In this document: in pieces, positions 36,975-45,755 of the stretch
How the letters are laid out: each line of letters begins with the position of its first letter
Position numbering within the stretch: the stretch's first letter is position 1
Assembly (NCBI GenBank): GCA_014381505.1
Contig: JACNLK010000077.1
Coordinates: 1 to 59,431, forward strand
Length of the DNA: 59,431 nucleotides
Reading direction: 5' to 3'
From: Candidatus Desulfatifera sulfidica
GTDB taxonomy: Bacteria; Desulfobacterota; Desulfobulbia; Desulfobulbales; Desulfocapsaceae
Notes under the pieces: model-generated
Told to the model about the DNA's origin: nothing
Seen by the model: only the letters and a program-made list of their open reading frames with translations
The model's database searches: none
Translations under genes and position numbers: made by a program

Positions 36975-37003
36975 TTGCTCTTTTGGGCAGGATCGCCTAT
37001 AAT
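36975..37003 (+). promoter_or_regulatory. sigma70-type promoter for the antiporter gene
   Basis: TTGCTC and a perfect TATAAT are separated by 17 bases, about 130 bases before the ATG at 37132. The 280-base gap between the clp operon and this gene holds nothing else convincing. Confidence 0.6.
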
Positions 37004-37131
37004 TTCTCTACCTTGTCCTGGGATGACCGTCCTGTGGACTCTTTTTCTCTTGTAATGATGAATGGCAGATTACACATGAAATGGCTTATTATTGCAGCAT
37101 TGGCGACTGCTGAGAAGGCGGGTTGGCGTTC

Positions 37132-39246
37132 ATGGTGACCCTGGGCCTGGGTATTCTTCTGGCCACGGGCCTGTTGGCGGCCAAGTTCTGCCAGTTGCTG
37201 CGTCTGCCATCGGTGACCGGATATATCCTGGCCGGTCTATTTCTCGGGCCCAGCGGCGTGGCCCTGATTACCGCAGATACGGTCGGCAGCGGTCTGGACC
37301 ATTTCACTCACATTGCCCTGATACTCATTGCCTTCAGCATCGGTGAACACATTGAGCTGAAGCGTCTCCGTCAGCACGCCAGGAGTGTCGCCTGTACCGG
37401 ATTTGGCGAGATTGTCGGGGCTTTTGTTTTGGTGTCGACGGTTATTTTCATCTTTGTCCGCCTGAGCGGTATTGAGGTGGCGGGGGGCCGGTTACGTGAT
37501 GATCTGGTCCTGTCTTTGCTCCTGGGTTCCATTGCCGTTGCCACTGCACCAGCCGCAACCCTGATGGTGGTCCGCGAGATGAAGGCCAGTGGTCCTTTTA
37601 CCTCGACCCTGCTGGCGGTGGTGGCTGTGGACAACGGTCTGGCGATCATGATTTTTGGTCTGGTGGTTGCCATCAGTCATCAGCTGGTTGGCGCAGCGCC
37701 AGAGCCCTTGTCTGTCGCCCTGGTTACAGGTGTTGTTGATATTGCCAAGGCCTTGTTGCTTGGTGTTTCTACCGGGTTGCTCATGGATTTGACTCTGCGT
37801 CGATTTAAGCTACAGGGCGAGATGGTCACCTGGGGCCTGGCTTTGCTCCTGCTTTGTAGTGAACTGGCCCGTTTTCTGGAGATGTCGCCGCTGCTGGCCG
37901 GTATGGCCGCGGGGTGTATCCTGGTGAGCCGGGCCGAACGTGATGTTCGTATCTTTCGTGCCTTGAACAATTTTGGCCGACCCATCTATGTCCTGTTCTT
38001 TACCCTGGCCGGAACTCATCTTGATCTCAACAGTTTAGGCGTTGCCGGACTTGTTGGTGTTTTGTATTTCTTGTCCCGGATCGGCGGCAAGAATCTTGGA
38101 GTGCAGATCGGTGCCCGCCTGGGCGGGGCTCCGGAGTTGCTGCGTCAGAACTTAGGCCCGGCGCTGGCTCCTCAGGCCGGAGTTGCTATTGGCCTGATCG
38201 TTCTTCTGGCCGGCGATCAGAGTCTGGCTCCATTTTCTGCTCTTGTGACTCCGGTGGTGCTCACCGGGGTTTTTCTCTCCGAGATTTTCGGCCCAATCAC
38301 TGTTCGCCGGGCGTTGATCCGCACAGGTGAGGCCGACAGCGGTGCAGAGGTGATCCCGGATGGCTGTGACAGTTTGTCTCCCATATCCTGCGACCGGCAG
38401 ATGCGTTCGGCCGAGGGAGTGCGTGTGGTGCCCTGGGTGTGGGAGAAACTCAAGCCCCATGATGATGCTGACGGGGTCGTGGTCTTTGGCGCCGCTCATC
38501 GGGCCGCAACCCCCGGTTTAGCAAGATTTGCCACAATTTTTGCTCATTATTCCCATTCCTATCCCATGGCCGCACGGGTGTATAATCGTTCTGCGGAGAT
38601 ACCGCCAAAGGTCTTTGTGGCCGAACAGGCTGAAGTGACAAGTATTGGCTATCCTCTGCTCACAGAGTTGGTTCCGGATGTGAACGTGGCCTCCGGGCTG
38701 GTGGCAGCAGCTGAATACAATAATGCCCGGGCCGTGGTGCTGGCTTTTCCCCTTGAGGGTGAGGCGAGCAATTTTCCGGAGATTATGGAAACAGTTGCCC
38801 GGCACGTTCAGTGTCCAGTGGTTGTTGTTCGTTTTTATGGTGAATTGCACACCGAGCGGATTCTTATGCCGGTGGTTTCAATGGATGAATTGGATGAAAT
38901 TTATTCAGTGGTTGTGGCTTTGGATGCCATTGGTGAGCATCAGGTGGATCTGCTTTATCTGTTGGAACACACCGAGTCGAGTCGGCGTATTTCAGATAAA
39001 GAGGAGGAGGTTCGGGAGTGGCTGGCCAGTCGTGAACAGCAGGTTGATATTAGGGTTCGTGTCCTCGAGACAACTGCCCGAGTCGAGACCATTGTGGCTG
39101 AGTCTCTGCACTATGATCTGGTGGTCATGGGAGCTATACGGACCCCAGGGATTAAAAAGTTCTTTTTCGGGTCCCTGGCTGATGCTATTGCCGGGCGTCT
39201 GCGCAAGACCATGTTGATTGTCTATAAGCCGAAAAATCTTATTTAG
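37132..39246 (+). CDS. CPA-type cation/proton antiporter with C-terminal universal stress protein domain
   Basis: The 704-residue membrane protein has about 12 hydrophobic segments in residues 1-390. Family residues include KLLRLPSVTGYILAGLFLGP-like sequence read here as LRLPSVTGYILAGLFLGPSG, HIALILIAFSIGEHIEL, LGSIAVATAPAATLMV and the VAVDNGLAIMIFGLVVA segment with its conserved VDN; in many CPA relatives this position is a functional Asp pair. The cytoplasmic half contains USP-like segments, ending in VVMGAIRTPGIKKFFFGSLADAI, which matches the ATP-binding G-x(2)-G-x(9)-G-S-type loop. This links ion transport to a stress or nucleotide signal. ATG 37132 was chosen over a TTG three codons earlier. 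Ion specificity (Na+ or K+) is unknown. Confidence 0.85.
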   Translation: MVTLGLGILLATGLLAAKFCQLLRLPSVTGYILAGLFLGPSGVALITADTVGSGLDHFTHIALILIAFSIGEHIELKRLRQHARSVACTGFGEIVGAFVLVSTVIFIFVRLSGIEVAGGRLRDDLVLSLLLGSIAVATAPAATLMVVREMKASGPFTSTLLAVVAVDNGLAIMIFGLVVAISHQLVGAAPEPLSVALVTGVVDIAKALLLGVSTGLLMDLTLRRFKLQGEMVTWGLALLLLCSELARFLEMSPLLAGMAAGCILVSRAERDVRIFRALNNFGRPIYVLFFTLAGTHLDLNSLGVAGLVGVLYFLSRIGGKNLGVQIGARLGGAPELLRQNLGPALAPQAGVAIGLIVLLAGDQSLAPFSALVTPVVLTGVFLSEIFGPITVRRALIRTGEADSGAEVIPDGCDSLSPISCDRQMRSAEGVRVVPWVWEKLKPHDDADGVVVFGAAHRAATPGLARFATIFAHYSHSYPMAARVYNRSAEIPPKVFVAEQAEVTSIGYPLLTELVPDVNVASGLVAAAEYNNARAVVLAFPLEGEASNFPEIMETVARHVQCPVVVVRFYGELHTERILMPVVSMDELDEIYSVVVALDAIGEHQVDLLYLLEHTESSRRISDKEEEVREWLASREQQVDIRVRVLETTARVETIVAESLHYDLVVMGAIRTPGIKKFFFGSLADAIAGRLRKTMLIVYKPKNLI

Positions 39247-39294
39247 CCATCTCGTCTATTGTTACGTATTCATTTTAGTGAAGGGGTTTTTGAA

Positions 39295-40830
39295 ATGTCA
39301 TATCAATTATTGATGACGGCACTGGCGGCGGGATTATTTGGTGTCGGCGTCGCTTTTTTGTTTGTTCGTCGTCAGGCCAGACAAGAGCTTGCGGAGCAGG
39401 CGCAGCGGCAGGCCGCTGGACACGCCGAGGAACTGGCCGAGCGCCTGGCGCAACGTGATGAACGTCATGGTCTGGAGATGGGGGCCAAGCTTGAGCAATT
39501 GGAACTGGCACATGTGGAGTTGGACCGTCTCAGGCAACGCTCTGAGGAGCTTCGTAATCTGAACAGTGATCAACAGGCAAAAATTGCCGAGTTGGGTGCA
39601 GATCTTGGCCATGAACAGGCCTTGGCTGCCGATCACCTGGTCCGTCTTGAGGCAGAGCTTCGCCTGAACAGCGAACTCAGCCAGGAGAACGCAAGCGGGC
39701 AGGCTGCACTTGCCAAACTTCAGTCTGATCTCCTCCATGAACGGGAACAGACCGTCGATAAACTGACCCTTTTGGAGCAGGCCCGCGAGCAGTTACGCCT
39801 TCAGTTTCAGGAACTGGCCCAGCAGATATTTGAAGAGCGCAGCGTCAAGGGGGCCGAAGAGCAACGACAAAAGCTGGGAGCTATTCTTGATCCTTTTCAC
39901 GTGCAGTTAAAGTCATTCAAGGAAAAGGTCGATACCATCCATCTGCAGGAGACCAGGGAGAGAGCATCTCTCAAGCAGGAGATCGAGTCTCTGCGTGAGT
40001 TGAATCAGCGGATCAACGTTGAAGCCGTTAATCTCACCAAGGCCTTGAAGGGCGACAGTAAGATCCGGGGGAATTGGGGTGAACTGGTTCTGGAGCGGGT
40101 CCTCGAGCAGTCTGGTCTTCGCAAGGGAATCGAGTATGAAACTCAGGGTGCCTTTCGTGATGAAGACAATCGTCTGCTCCGGCCTGATGTGATTGTCCGT
40201 CTGCCCGATCAGCGGGATATTGTTGTTGATTCAAAGGTCTCGCTCGTTGCCTGGGAACGCTATGTCAACTGCGAGGAGGCGGAACGGGAAGTTGCGCTGA
40301 AAGCCCATGTGCAGGCGGTACGTGAGCATATCAAGCAGTTGAGCGCCAAAGATTATTCCTCGCTTAAGGGGGTGAGTTCTCTGGACTTTGTCCTTCTGTT
40401 TATGCCCATCGAGTCGTCCTTCATGGCAGCCTTTCAGCAGGATGATAATCTGTTCAGTGAGGCCTTTGCCGCCCGCATCGTTGTGGTGACACCGACCACC
40501 CTGCTGGCCACACTGCGCACGGTCGAGAATATCTGGCGCTATGAGCGGCAGAGTCAGAACGCCCAGGAGATCGCCCAGCGGGCTGGGGCCATGTATGACA
40601 AGTTGTGCCTGTTTGTTGAGAGTATGGATAAACTGGGGCGCCAGATGGATACGGCCCGCAACAGCTATGATGAGGCCATGAATCGGCTGACCCGCGGCCG
40701 TGGTAATTTGATCAGTCAGGCGAATCGTTTTGCTGAGTTGGGAATCGAGGGCAAGAAAACATTGCCCAAGAGTGTACTCGAACTGGCAGCCGGTGAGTCA
40801 GGGTCAGAACCTGAAAATGGGGAGAGTTGA
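39295..40830 (+). CDS. rmuC: DNA recombination protein RmuC
   Basis: RmuC limits inversions at short inverted repeats and has a predicted restriction-endonuclease-like fold. The 511-residue product starts with a membrane helix (LLMTALAAGLFGVGVAFLFV) and a long coiled coil (about 25-185). The RmuC core contains KIRGNWGELVLERVLEQSGL, VDSKVSLVAWERYVN, FVLLFMPIESSFMAAF and LLATLRTVENIWRYERQ. ATG 39295 follows AAGGGG with a suitable spacer. It lies about 50 bases after the antiporter gene. Confidence 0.94.
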   Translation: MSYQLLMTALAAGLFGVGVAFLFVRRQARQELAEQAQRQAAGHAEELAERLAQRDERHGLEMGAKLEQLELAHVELDRLRQRSEELRNLNSDQQAKIAELGADLGHEQALAADHLVRLEAELRLNSELSQENASGQAALAKLQSDLLHEREQTVDKLTLLEQAREQLRLQFQELAQQIFEERSVKGAEEQRQKLGAILDPFHVQLKSFKEKVDTIHLQETRERASLKQEIESLRELNQRINVEAVNLTKALKGDSKIRGNWGELVLERVLEQSGLRKGIEYETQGAFRDEDNRLLRPDVIVRLPDQRDIVVDSKVSLVAWERYVNCEEAEREVALKAHVQAVREHIKQLSAKDYSSLKGVSSLDFVLLFMPIESSFMAAFQQDDNLFSEAFAARIVVVTPTTLLATLRTVENIWRYERQSQNAQEIAQRAGAMYDKLCLFVESMDKLGRQMDTARNSYDEAMNRLTRGRGNLISQANRFAELGIEGKKTLPKSVLELAAGESGSEPENGES

Positions 40831-40990
40831 CAGGGATTGTCTGGTTTTGTAGAAAAGATGGAACATTTTGTGTTTGAGCTTCGGTGAAAAAGAAGAAATT
40901 TCGTTTGAGGACACAGCGCAGCGCAGTCATCGGACCAAAGGAATCTTGTTCAAGGGAGTTTTTATTTTAATCTGAGGGGGGAAGAATGAT

Positions 40991-42157
40991 ATGAAGAAAG
41001 TTTTATTAATGGCCCTGTTGGCTCTTTGTTATTCGGTCACTGCTGTGGCCCAGGAACCGGTCAGGATCGGCATGATTACAACCCTGTCGACCAAGGCCGG
41101 GTATCTGGGTGAGGATATCCGTGACGGTTTTCAGCTGGCTGTTGATGAGGGCAAAGGAACCTTGGGTGGTATTGCCGTGGATCTCCTGGTCGATGATGAT
41201 AATCGCAAGCCTGAGAAGGCCAGGCAGATTGCCGAACGTTTCATCAAGAGGGATAAAGCCCAAATTCTGACCGGCATTGTTTTCTCCAATGTGGCCACGG
41301 CTGTGGTTCCCAAGGTGGTTCGTGAGGATGTGTTTTATATCAGCCCCAATGCTGGTCCGTCTATGCTTGCCGGTAAGGGCTGCGACCCCAATTACTTTAA
41401 TGTGGCCTGGCAGAACGATAATCTGCATGAGGCCGCAGGAAAGTATGTCAATGATAAGGGCTTCAACAAGGTTTATCTGTTAGCTCCCAACTATCCTGGT
41501 GGGAAGGATGCCGTATCTGGTTTCAAACGCTTTTACAAGGGTGGGATTGCCGGTGAGGTGTATACCAACCTTGGTCAGTCCGATTACGCAGCGGAACTGG
41601 CCTCTCTTCGCGCTGCCGCTCCTGATGCGGTCTTTTTCTTTCTGCCCGGTGGAATGGGTATTAACTTCATTAAACAGTATGCCCAGGCCGGCCTGAATAA
41701 AACGATTCCCCTGTTCGGCCCCGCCTTTTCTTTTGATGAGCGCCTCCTTCAGGCCGTGGGCGATGCGGGCCTTGGTGTCATCAATGGTTCGCAGTGGAGT
41801 CCGGATCTGGATACCCCGAAGAACAGGGCTTTTGTTGAGGCCTTCCGTGCGACTTATGGTCGAACGCCGACTCTCTACGCCAGCCAGGGATATGATGCGG
41901 CCCAACTCATCGGCTCGGCCTTGAAGAAGGTGGGTGGTGATATGAATCGTCAGGACGATTTTCGTGCTGCTCTCAAGGCAGCTGATTTTACATCCGTGCG
42001 TGGTAACTTCCGCTTTGGGAAGAACAATCACCCGATTCAGGATATTTATGTCCGTGAGGTGGTCAAGACGGCGGATGGTAAGTACACCAACCGGATCGTG
42101 GAGAAGACCTTTGTGGATCACGTGGATGCCTATGCCAGTGAGTGCTCCATGAAATAG
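40991..42157 (+). CDS. livK: branched-chain amino acid ABC transporter, periplasmic binding protein
   Basis: The 388-residue protein has a signal peptide (MKKVLLMALLALCYSVTAVA) and the type I periplasmic-binding fold of the LivK/amide family. It reads IGMITTLSTKAGYLGEDIRDGF, LLVDDDNRKPEKARQIAERFI, FYISPNAGPSMLAGKGCDP and LLAPNYPGGKDAVSGFKRFY, with hinge and ligand regions preserved. It captures the substrate for the LivHMGF complex encoded by the next four genes. Ligand cannot be fixed: branched-chain amino acids, aromatic acids or amides are all possible for this family. A large palindrome separates it from the permease genes, which may set the high expression of the binding protein relative to them. 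Confidence 0.9.
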   Translation: MKKVLLMALLALCYSVTAVAQEPVRIGMITTLSTKAGYLGEDIRDGFQLAVDEGKGTLGGIAVDLLVDDDNRKPEKARQIAERFIKRDKAQILTGIVFSNVATAVVPKVVREDVFYISPNAGPSMLAGKGCDPNYFNVAWQNDNLHEAAGKYVNDKGFNKVYLLAPNYPGGKDAVSGFKRFYKGGIAGEVYTNLGQSDYAAELASLRAAAPDAVFFFLPGGMGINFIKQYAQAGLNKTIPLFGPAFSFDERLLQAVGDAGLGVINGSQWSPDLDTPKNRAFVEAFRATYGRTPTLYASQGYDAAQLIGSALKKVGGDMNRQDDFRAALKAADFTSVRGNFRFGKNNHPIQDIYVREVVKTADGKYTNRIVEKTFVDHVDAYASECSMK

Positions 42158-42267
42158 GGAAACTGGGCAATAGCAGCCCATCTTCGTCTATTTCGATCGT
42201 CTCACATACCTTGAGTATGCTTTGACGGTCGAAATGGGCGAATCTGAACTCCACTTGCCCAGTTTCC
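42157..42267. repeat. long imperfect palindrome between livK and livH
   Basis: Nested inverted repeats span about 110 bases: GAAACTGGGCAA (42159-42170) with its exact complement at 42255-42266, GCCCAT (42176-42181) with ATGGGC (42234-42239), TTTCGATCGTC (42191-42201) with GACGGTCGAAA (42224-42234, one G-U), and a tip CATAC/GTATG. It overlaps the livK stop codon. It could be a REP/MITE-like element or a transcript-processing hairpin. AGCAGCCC at 42172-42179 can also pair with GGGGCTGTT just before a T run near 42280, giving an alternative terminator. Confidence 0.75.
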
Positions 42268-42321
42268 TCCGGGGCTGTTTTTTTACCATGATGAGAGGCA
42301 TCCTGATCTTGAACGATTGAG

Positions 42322-43272
42322 ATGTCTTCGGTTCACTTTGTTCCGGTTTTTCTTATGCTTCTCTTTGTCGAACAGCTCTTGAACGGCCTGCAACTGGGCG
42401 TCATGCTTTTTCTCATGTCGGCTGGTCTGACGCTGGTCTTTGGGATCATGCAGGTGGTCAATCTGGCCCACGGCAGCTTTTATATGATTGGTGCCTATGT
42501 GGCGGCCACCGTAATGCTGAAGAGCGGGAGTTTCGTGCTGGCTCTGGCTGTGGCCTTGCCGGTGACGGCCGCAGTGGGCATGCTGGTGGAGCTGACGGTC
42601 CTGCGCCGCCTCTATGAGCGGGACCATCTGGATCAGGTTTTGGCCACCTTTGGTCTGATCTTTTTTTTCAACGAACTGACCCGGATGATCTGGGGTCGTC
42701 AGCCATTGTTTATGGATGTTCCCCCCTGGCTTTCCCGGACGGTCGAACTCCTGCCCGGTATTTATTATCCCAGCTATCGTCTGCTGATCATTGCAGTCGG
42801 GATTTTGGTTGCCCTTTTTCTCTATCTCCTTTTTTCCCGCACGCGGCTGGGTTTGCAGATTCGGGCCGGAGCCACGAATCGCGAGATGGTGGCAGCCATG
42901 GGCATTAATATCCGGGTTCTCTACACCCTGGTTTTCGGGCTTGGCGCTCTGCTGGCCGGGTTGGCCGGAGCCATGGCCGGGCCGATCCTGGCGGTTGAGG
43001 CGGGTATGGGTGAGTCAATCCTGATCCTGACCTTTGTGGTGATTGTCATTGGTGGAATCGGCTCCATCCGTGGTGCCTTTGTTGGCGCCCTGGTGGTGGG
43101 CATGGTGGATACTCTGGGCCGGGCCTTTTTGCCGCAGATCTTTCGTCTGCTGTTTGATTCGGCGGCGGCTGACCGGCTTGGTCTTGCCCTGGCATCCATG
43201 GCCGTCTATGTGTTCATGGCCCTTATCCTGGCCTGGAAGCCGCGCGGTCTTTTTCCGGCTCCGGGGAATTGA
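42322..43272 (+). CDS. livH: branched-chain amino acid ABC transporter permease LivH
   Basis: The 316-residue integral membrane protein has about eight hydrophobic segments and the LivH signature sequences VNLAHGSFYMIGAYVAA, ATFGLIFFFNELTRMIWG, RAGATNREMVAAMGINI (the EAA-like loop that docks the ATPase) and TFVVIVIGGIGSIRGAF. It forms half of the membrane pore with LivM, whose start codon follows one base after this stop. The ATG at 42322 has only a weak ribosome-binding sequence; a later in-frame ATG is possible. Confidence 0.93.
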   Translation: MSSVHFVPVFLMLLFVEQLLNGLQLGVMLFLMSAGLTLVFGIMQVVNLAHGSFYMIGAYVAATVMLKSGSFVLALAVALPVTAAVGMLVELTVLRRLYERDHLDQVLATFGLIFFFNELTRMIWGRQPLFMDVPPWLSRTVELLPGIYYPSYRLLIIAVGILVALFLYLLFSRTRLGLQIRAGATNREMVAAMGINIRVLYTLVFGLGALLAGLAGAMAGPILAVEAGMGESILILTFVVIVIGGIGSIRGAFVGALVVGMVDTLGRAFLPQIFRLLFDSAAADRLGLALASMAVYVFMALILAWKPRGLFPAPGN

Positions 43273-43273
43273 G

Positions 43274-44272
43274 ATGAGGGCTTTTCTCCGCAATGAACGC
43301 CTGATGCTCACTGTCCTGTTGGTCTTTGCCCTGCTGCCGCCCCTGTTCCAGCTCATGGGACAAGAGTATCTACTGTCCCTGTTGAACCGGATTCTGATCT
43401 ATGGACTGGCTGCGGCCAGCCTGGATTTGATTCTGGGTTACGGCGGCATGGTCAGTCTCGGTCATGCCGCATTCCTGGGGATTGGTGCCTACTCGGCCGG
43501 AATTCTCGCCTTTCACAGCTATGAAGGCTCGGCGGTCCTGAATTGGCCCATGGGGCTCGTGTTGCCAGGTTCCGAGAGTTTGCTCCTCGCCCTGTTCGTG
43601 GCCGTTGTGATGGCCGGTTTTTTTGGTCTGCTCACCGGTAGTATCAGTCTCCGGACCCGGGGCATGCATTTCATCATGATCACACTGGCCTTTGCCCAGA
43701 TGTTTTATTATCTGTTTATATCCCTGGACCGCTATGGCGGGGAGGATGGTATCAGTCTTTTTGGCCGGGGCCATCTGCCGGGGTTTGATCTGAACAATGA
43801 CTTCATTTACTATTATTTGTGCCTGTTCATCTTGATCCTCTTTTTGGTTCTGGCTCGTCGCTTCACCACCTCACGTTTCGGCCTGGTTTTGCGCGGTGGC
43901 CGTGATAATGAGCAGCGCCTGCGGGCCCTGGGCTTTCCCGTCTATCGCTATCGGCTGATCTGCTATGCTCTGGCCGCCGCCGCAGCAGGTGTGGCTGGCG
44001 TTCTCATGGCGCATCAGGGCGAGTATGTCAGCCCCGGTCTCATGCATTGGACCAAGTCCGGTGAAATCATGGTCATGGTCCTGCTTGGCGGTTCCGGTAC
44101 CCTGGTTGGCCCGCTTCTCGGCGCTGGCGTTCTGTTGCTCCTGGAGGAGGTTCTGGCCATATATACCGAGCATTGGATGGTGATTCTGGGGCCTTTTCTG
44201 ATTCTGGTGGTGCTTTTTGCCCGGAATGGTATCCATGGTCTGCTCATGAAGATCGGTGGCCGTGATGATTGA
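43274..44272 (+). CDS. livM: branched-chain amino acid ABC transporter permease LivM
   Basis: The 332-residue membrane protein has about eight to ten hydrophobic segments and LivM-type motifs: LDLILGYGGMVSLGHAAFLGIGAY (core GYGGMVSLGHAAF), SLRTRGMHFIMITLAFAQMF, LRGGRDNEQRLRALGFPVYRY (the ATPase-docking loop) and MVMVLLGGSGTLVGPLLGA. I chose ATG 43274, one base after livH, because the protein begins in the usual place there. Its end overlaps livG by eight bases. Confidence 0.93.
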   Translation: MRAFLRNERLMLTVLLVFALLPPLFQLMGQEYLLSLLNRILIYGLAAASLDLILGYGGMVSLGHAAFLGIGAYSAGILAFHSYEGSAVLNWPMGLVLPGSESLLLALFVAVVMAGFFGLLTGSISLRTRGMHFIMITLAFAQMFYYLFISLDRYGGEDGISLFGRGHLPGFDLNNDFIYYYLCLFILILFLVLARRFTTSRFGLVLRGGRDNEQRLRALGFPVYRYRLICYALAAAAAGVAGVLMAHQGEYVSPGLMHWTKSGEIMVMVLLGGSGTLVGPLLGAGVLLLLEEVLAIYTEHWMVILGPFLILVVLFARNGIHGLLMKIGGRDD

Positions 44273-45020
44273 GCCGCTTCTGCAGGTTGAAAGCCTCAGT
44301 AAACGTTTTGGGGCATTGCGTGCCGCAGATGAGATCTCGTTGGGCGTGGCGGAAGGTGAACTGCATGCCCTGATCGGCCCCAACGGTGCTGGTAAAACCA
44401 CCCTGCTGGATCTGCTCTGCGGCCTGACTGAGGCCGATTGTGGGAGTATTACATTTCAGGGGAGGAGTGTCGGCAGTATGAGCATGGAGGCTCGGGCCCG
44501 ACTGGGTCTGGTCCGTTCCTTTCAGGTGACTTCAGTTTTTCCCACGCTCACGGTTGAAGAAAATCTGGTCCTGGCTGTGATGGCGGCTCAGGGCGGGAAT
44601 TTTGGCTGTTGGTCACCACCACTTGACGATGTGCAGCTGCTCCAACCTGCCCGGGAATTGTTGACCCGGGTTGATCTGATCCAGAAGAGTGCATTGCCCG
44701 CTGCAGCTCTTTCTCATGGTGAGCGGCGTCAGCTGGAGGTGGGCATGGTTCTGGCCACCGCTCCCCGGATGCTTCTCCTTGACGAACCCATGGCCGGTCT
44801 TGGACCAGGCGGTACGGTGCAGCTGACTCGAATGATTCAGGGACTCAAGGGGAGCGTGACTATCCTCCTGGTGGAACATGACATGCCCTCGGTCTTTACT
44901 CTGGCCGACCGGATCACAGTGTTGGTTCGGGGCCGGGTCGCGGCCACCGGCAGTCCGCAGGAGATTCGTCATGATCCGGCAGTTCAGGAAGCCTATCTCG
45001 GCAGGGGTGATGATGCTTGA
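44265..45020 (+). CDS. livG: branched-chain amino acid ABC transporter ATP-binding protein LivG
   Basis: The 251-residue ATPase has Walker A GPNGAGKTTLLDLL, the Q-loop SFQVTSVFP, signature LSHGERRQLEVGM (a variant of LSGGQ), Walker B MLLLDEPMAGLGPGG and the H-loop VEHDMPSV. It powers uptake with LivF. The first codon overlaps the end of livM, and its own end overlaps livF, so the four genes are tightly coupled. ATG 44265 is preferred over a GTG three codons upstream. Confidence 0.95.
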   Translation: MIEPLLQVESLSKRFGALRAADEISLGVAEGELHALIGPNGAGKTTLLDLLCGLTEADCGSITFQGRSVGSMSMEARARLGLVRSFQVTSVFPTLTVEENLVLAVMAAQGGNFGCWSPPLDDVQLLQPARELLTRVDLIQKSALPAAALSHGERRQLEVGMVLATAPRMLLLDEPMAGLGPGGTVQLTRMIQGLKGSVTILLVEHDMPSVFTLADRITVLVRGRVAATGSPQEIRHDPAVQEAYLGRGDDA

Positions 45021-45708
45021 GCTCCGTGGAGTAGAGACCCGTTATGGGAGCAGTCAGGTCCTGTTTGGGGTTGATCTGAGCGTTGCTGAGGGCCAGATGG
45101 TGGCCCTGCTTGGGCGCAACGGCATGGGAAAATCCACCACCATTCGCTCGATTATGGGCCTGACCCCGCCCTTTGCCGGAACCATTACCTTGAATGGGGC
45201 CGAGCTGCAGCATCTGCCTGTCTATCGCATTGCCCGTCTGGGCATAGGTTTGGTGCCCGAGGGGCGACAGATCTTTCCCACCCTCACTGCCTGCGAAAAC
45301 CTGACCGTCGTGGCGGCCAATTTCAGCGGGAGATCAAATCCGTACACGATCAAACGGATCTATGACATCTTTCCCCGTCTGGCCGAGCGGGCTCAAAGTC
45401 TTGGCTCAGAGCTCTCCGGCGGCGAACAGCAGATGTTGGCCATTGGCCGGGCCCTGATGACCAATCCCCGTCTTCTCCTACTGGATGAAGCCACCGAGGG
45501 GTTGGCCCCGCTCATTCGCGAGGAAATCTGGCGCGGCTTGACCATCCTCAAGGAACGCGGCCTGTCGGTTCTGGTGATTGATAAAAATATCAATAATTTG
45601 AAAAAAATTGTCGAGCGCCATTTCATTATGGAACGAGGGCGTGTAGTCTGGTCTGGTGAATCTGTCGACTTGACGGAAGCCGTGCAAAAACGGTATCTTG
45701 GGATTTGA
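45013..45708 (+). CDS. livF: branched-chain amino acid ABC transporter ATP-binding protein LivF
   Basis: The 231-residue ATPase has Walker A GRNGMGKSTTIRSIM, the Q-loop VPEGRQIFPTLTA, signature ELSGGEQQMLAIGRAL and Walker B LLLLDEATEGLAP. The usual H-loop histidine is replaced: the segment reads VLVIDKNINNLKKI where most ATPases have VEQN or VEH, and LivF relatives often have VEQN, so here Asp-Lys-Asn stands in that place. ATG 45013 overlaps the end of livG; the ATG at 45010 is equally possible. It is the last transporter gene before the diguanylate cyclase. Confidence 0.94.
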   Translation: MLELRGVETRYGSSQVLFGVDLSVAEGQMVALLGRNGMGKSTTIRSIMGLTPPFAGTITLNGAELQHLPVYRIARLGIGLVPEGRQIFPTLTACENLTVVAANFSGRSNPYTIKRIYDIFPRLAERAQSLGSELSGGEQQMLAIGRALMTNPRLLLLDEATEGLAPLIREEIWRGLTILKERGLSVLVIDKNINNLKKIVERHFIMERGRVVWSGESVDLTEAVQKRYLGI

Positions 45709-45755
45709 GAGTAGTGGAATGATTGAAAAAGAAAATTTCAACAGAGACTTTTTTG

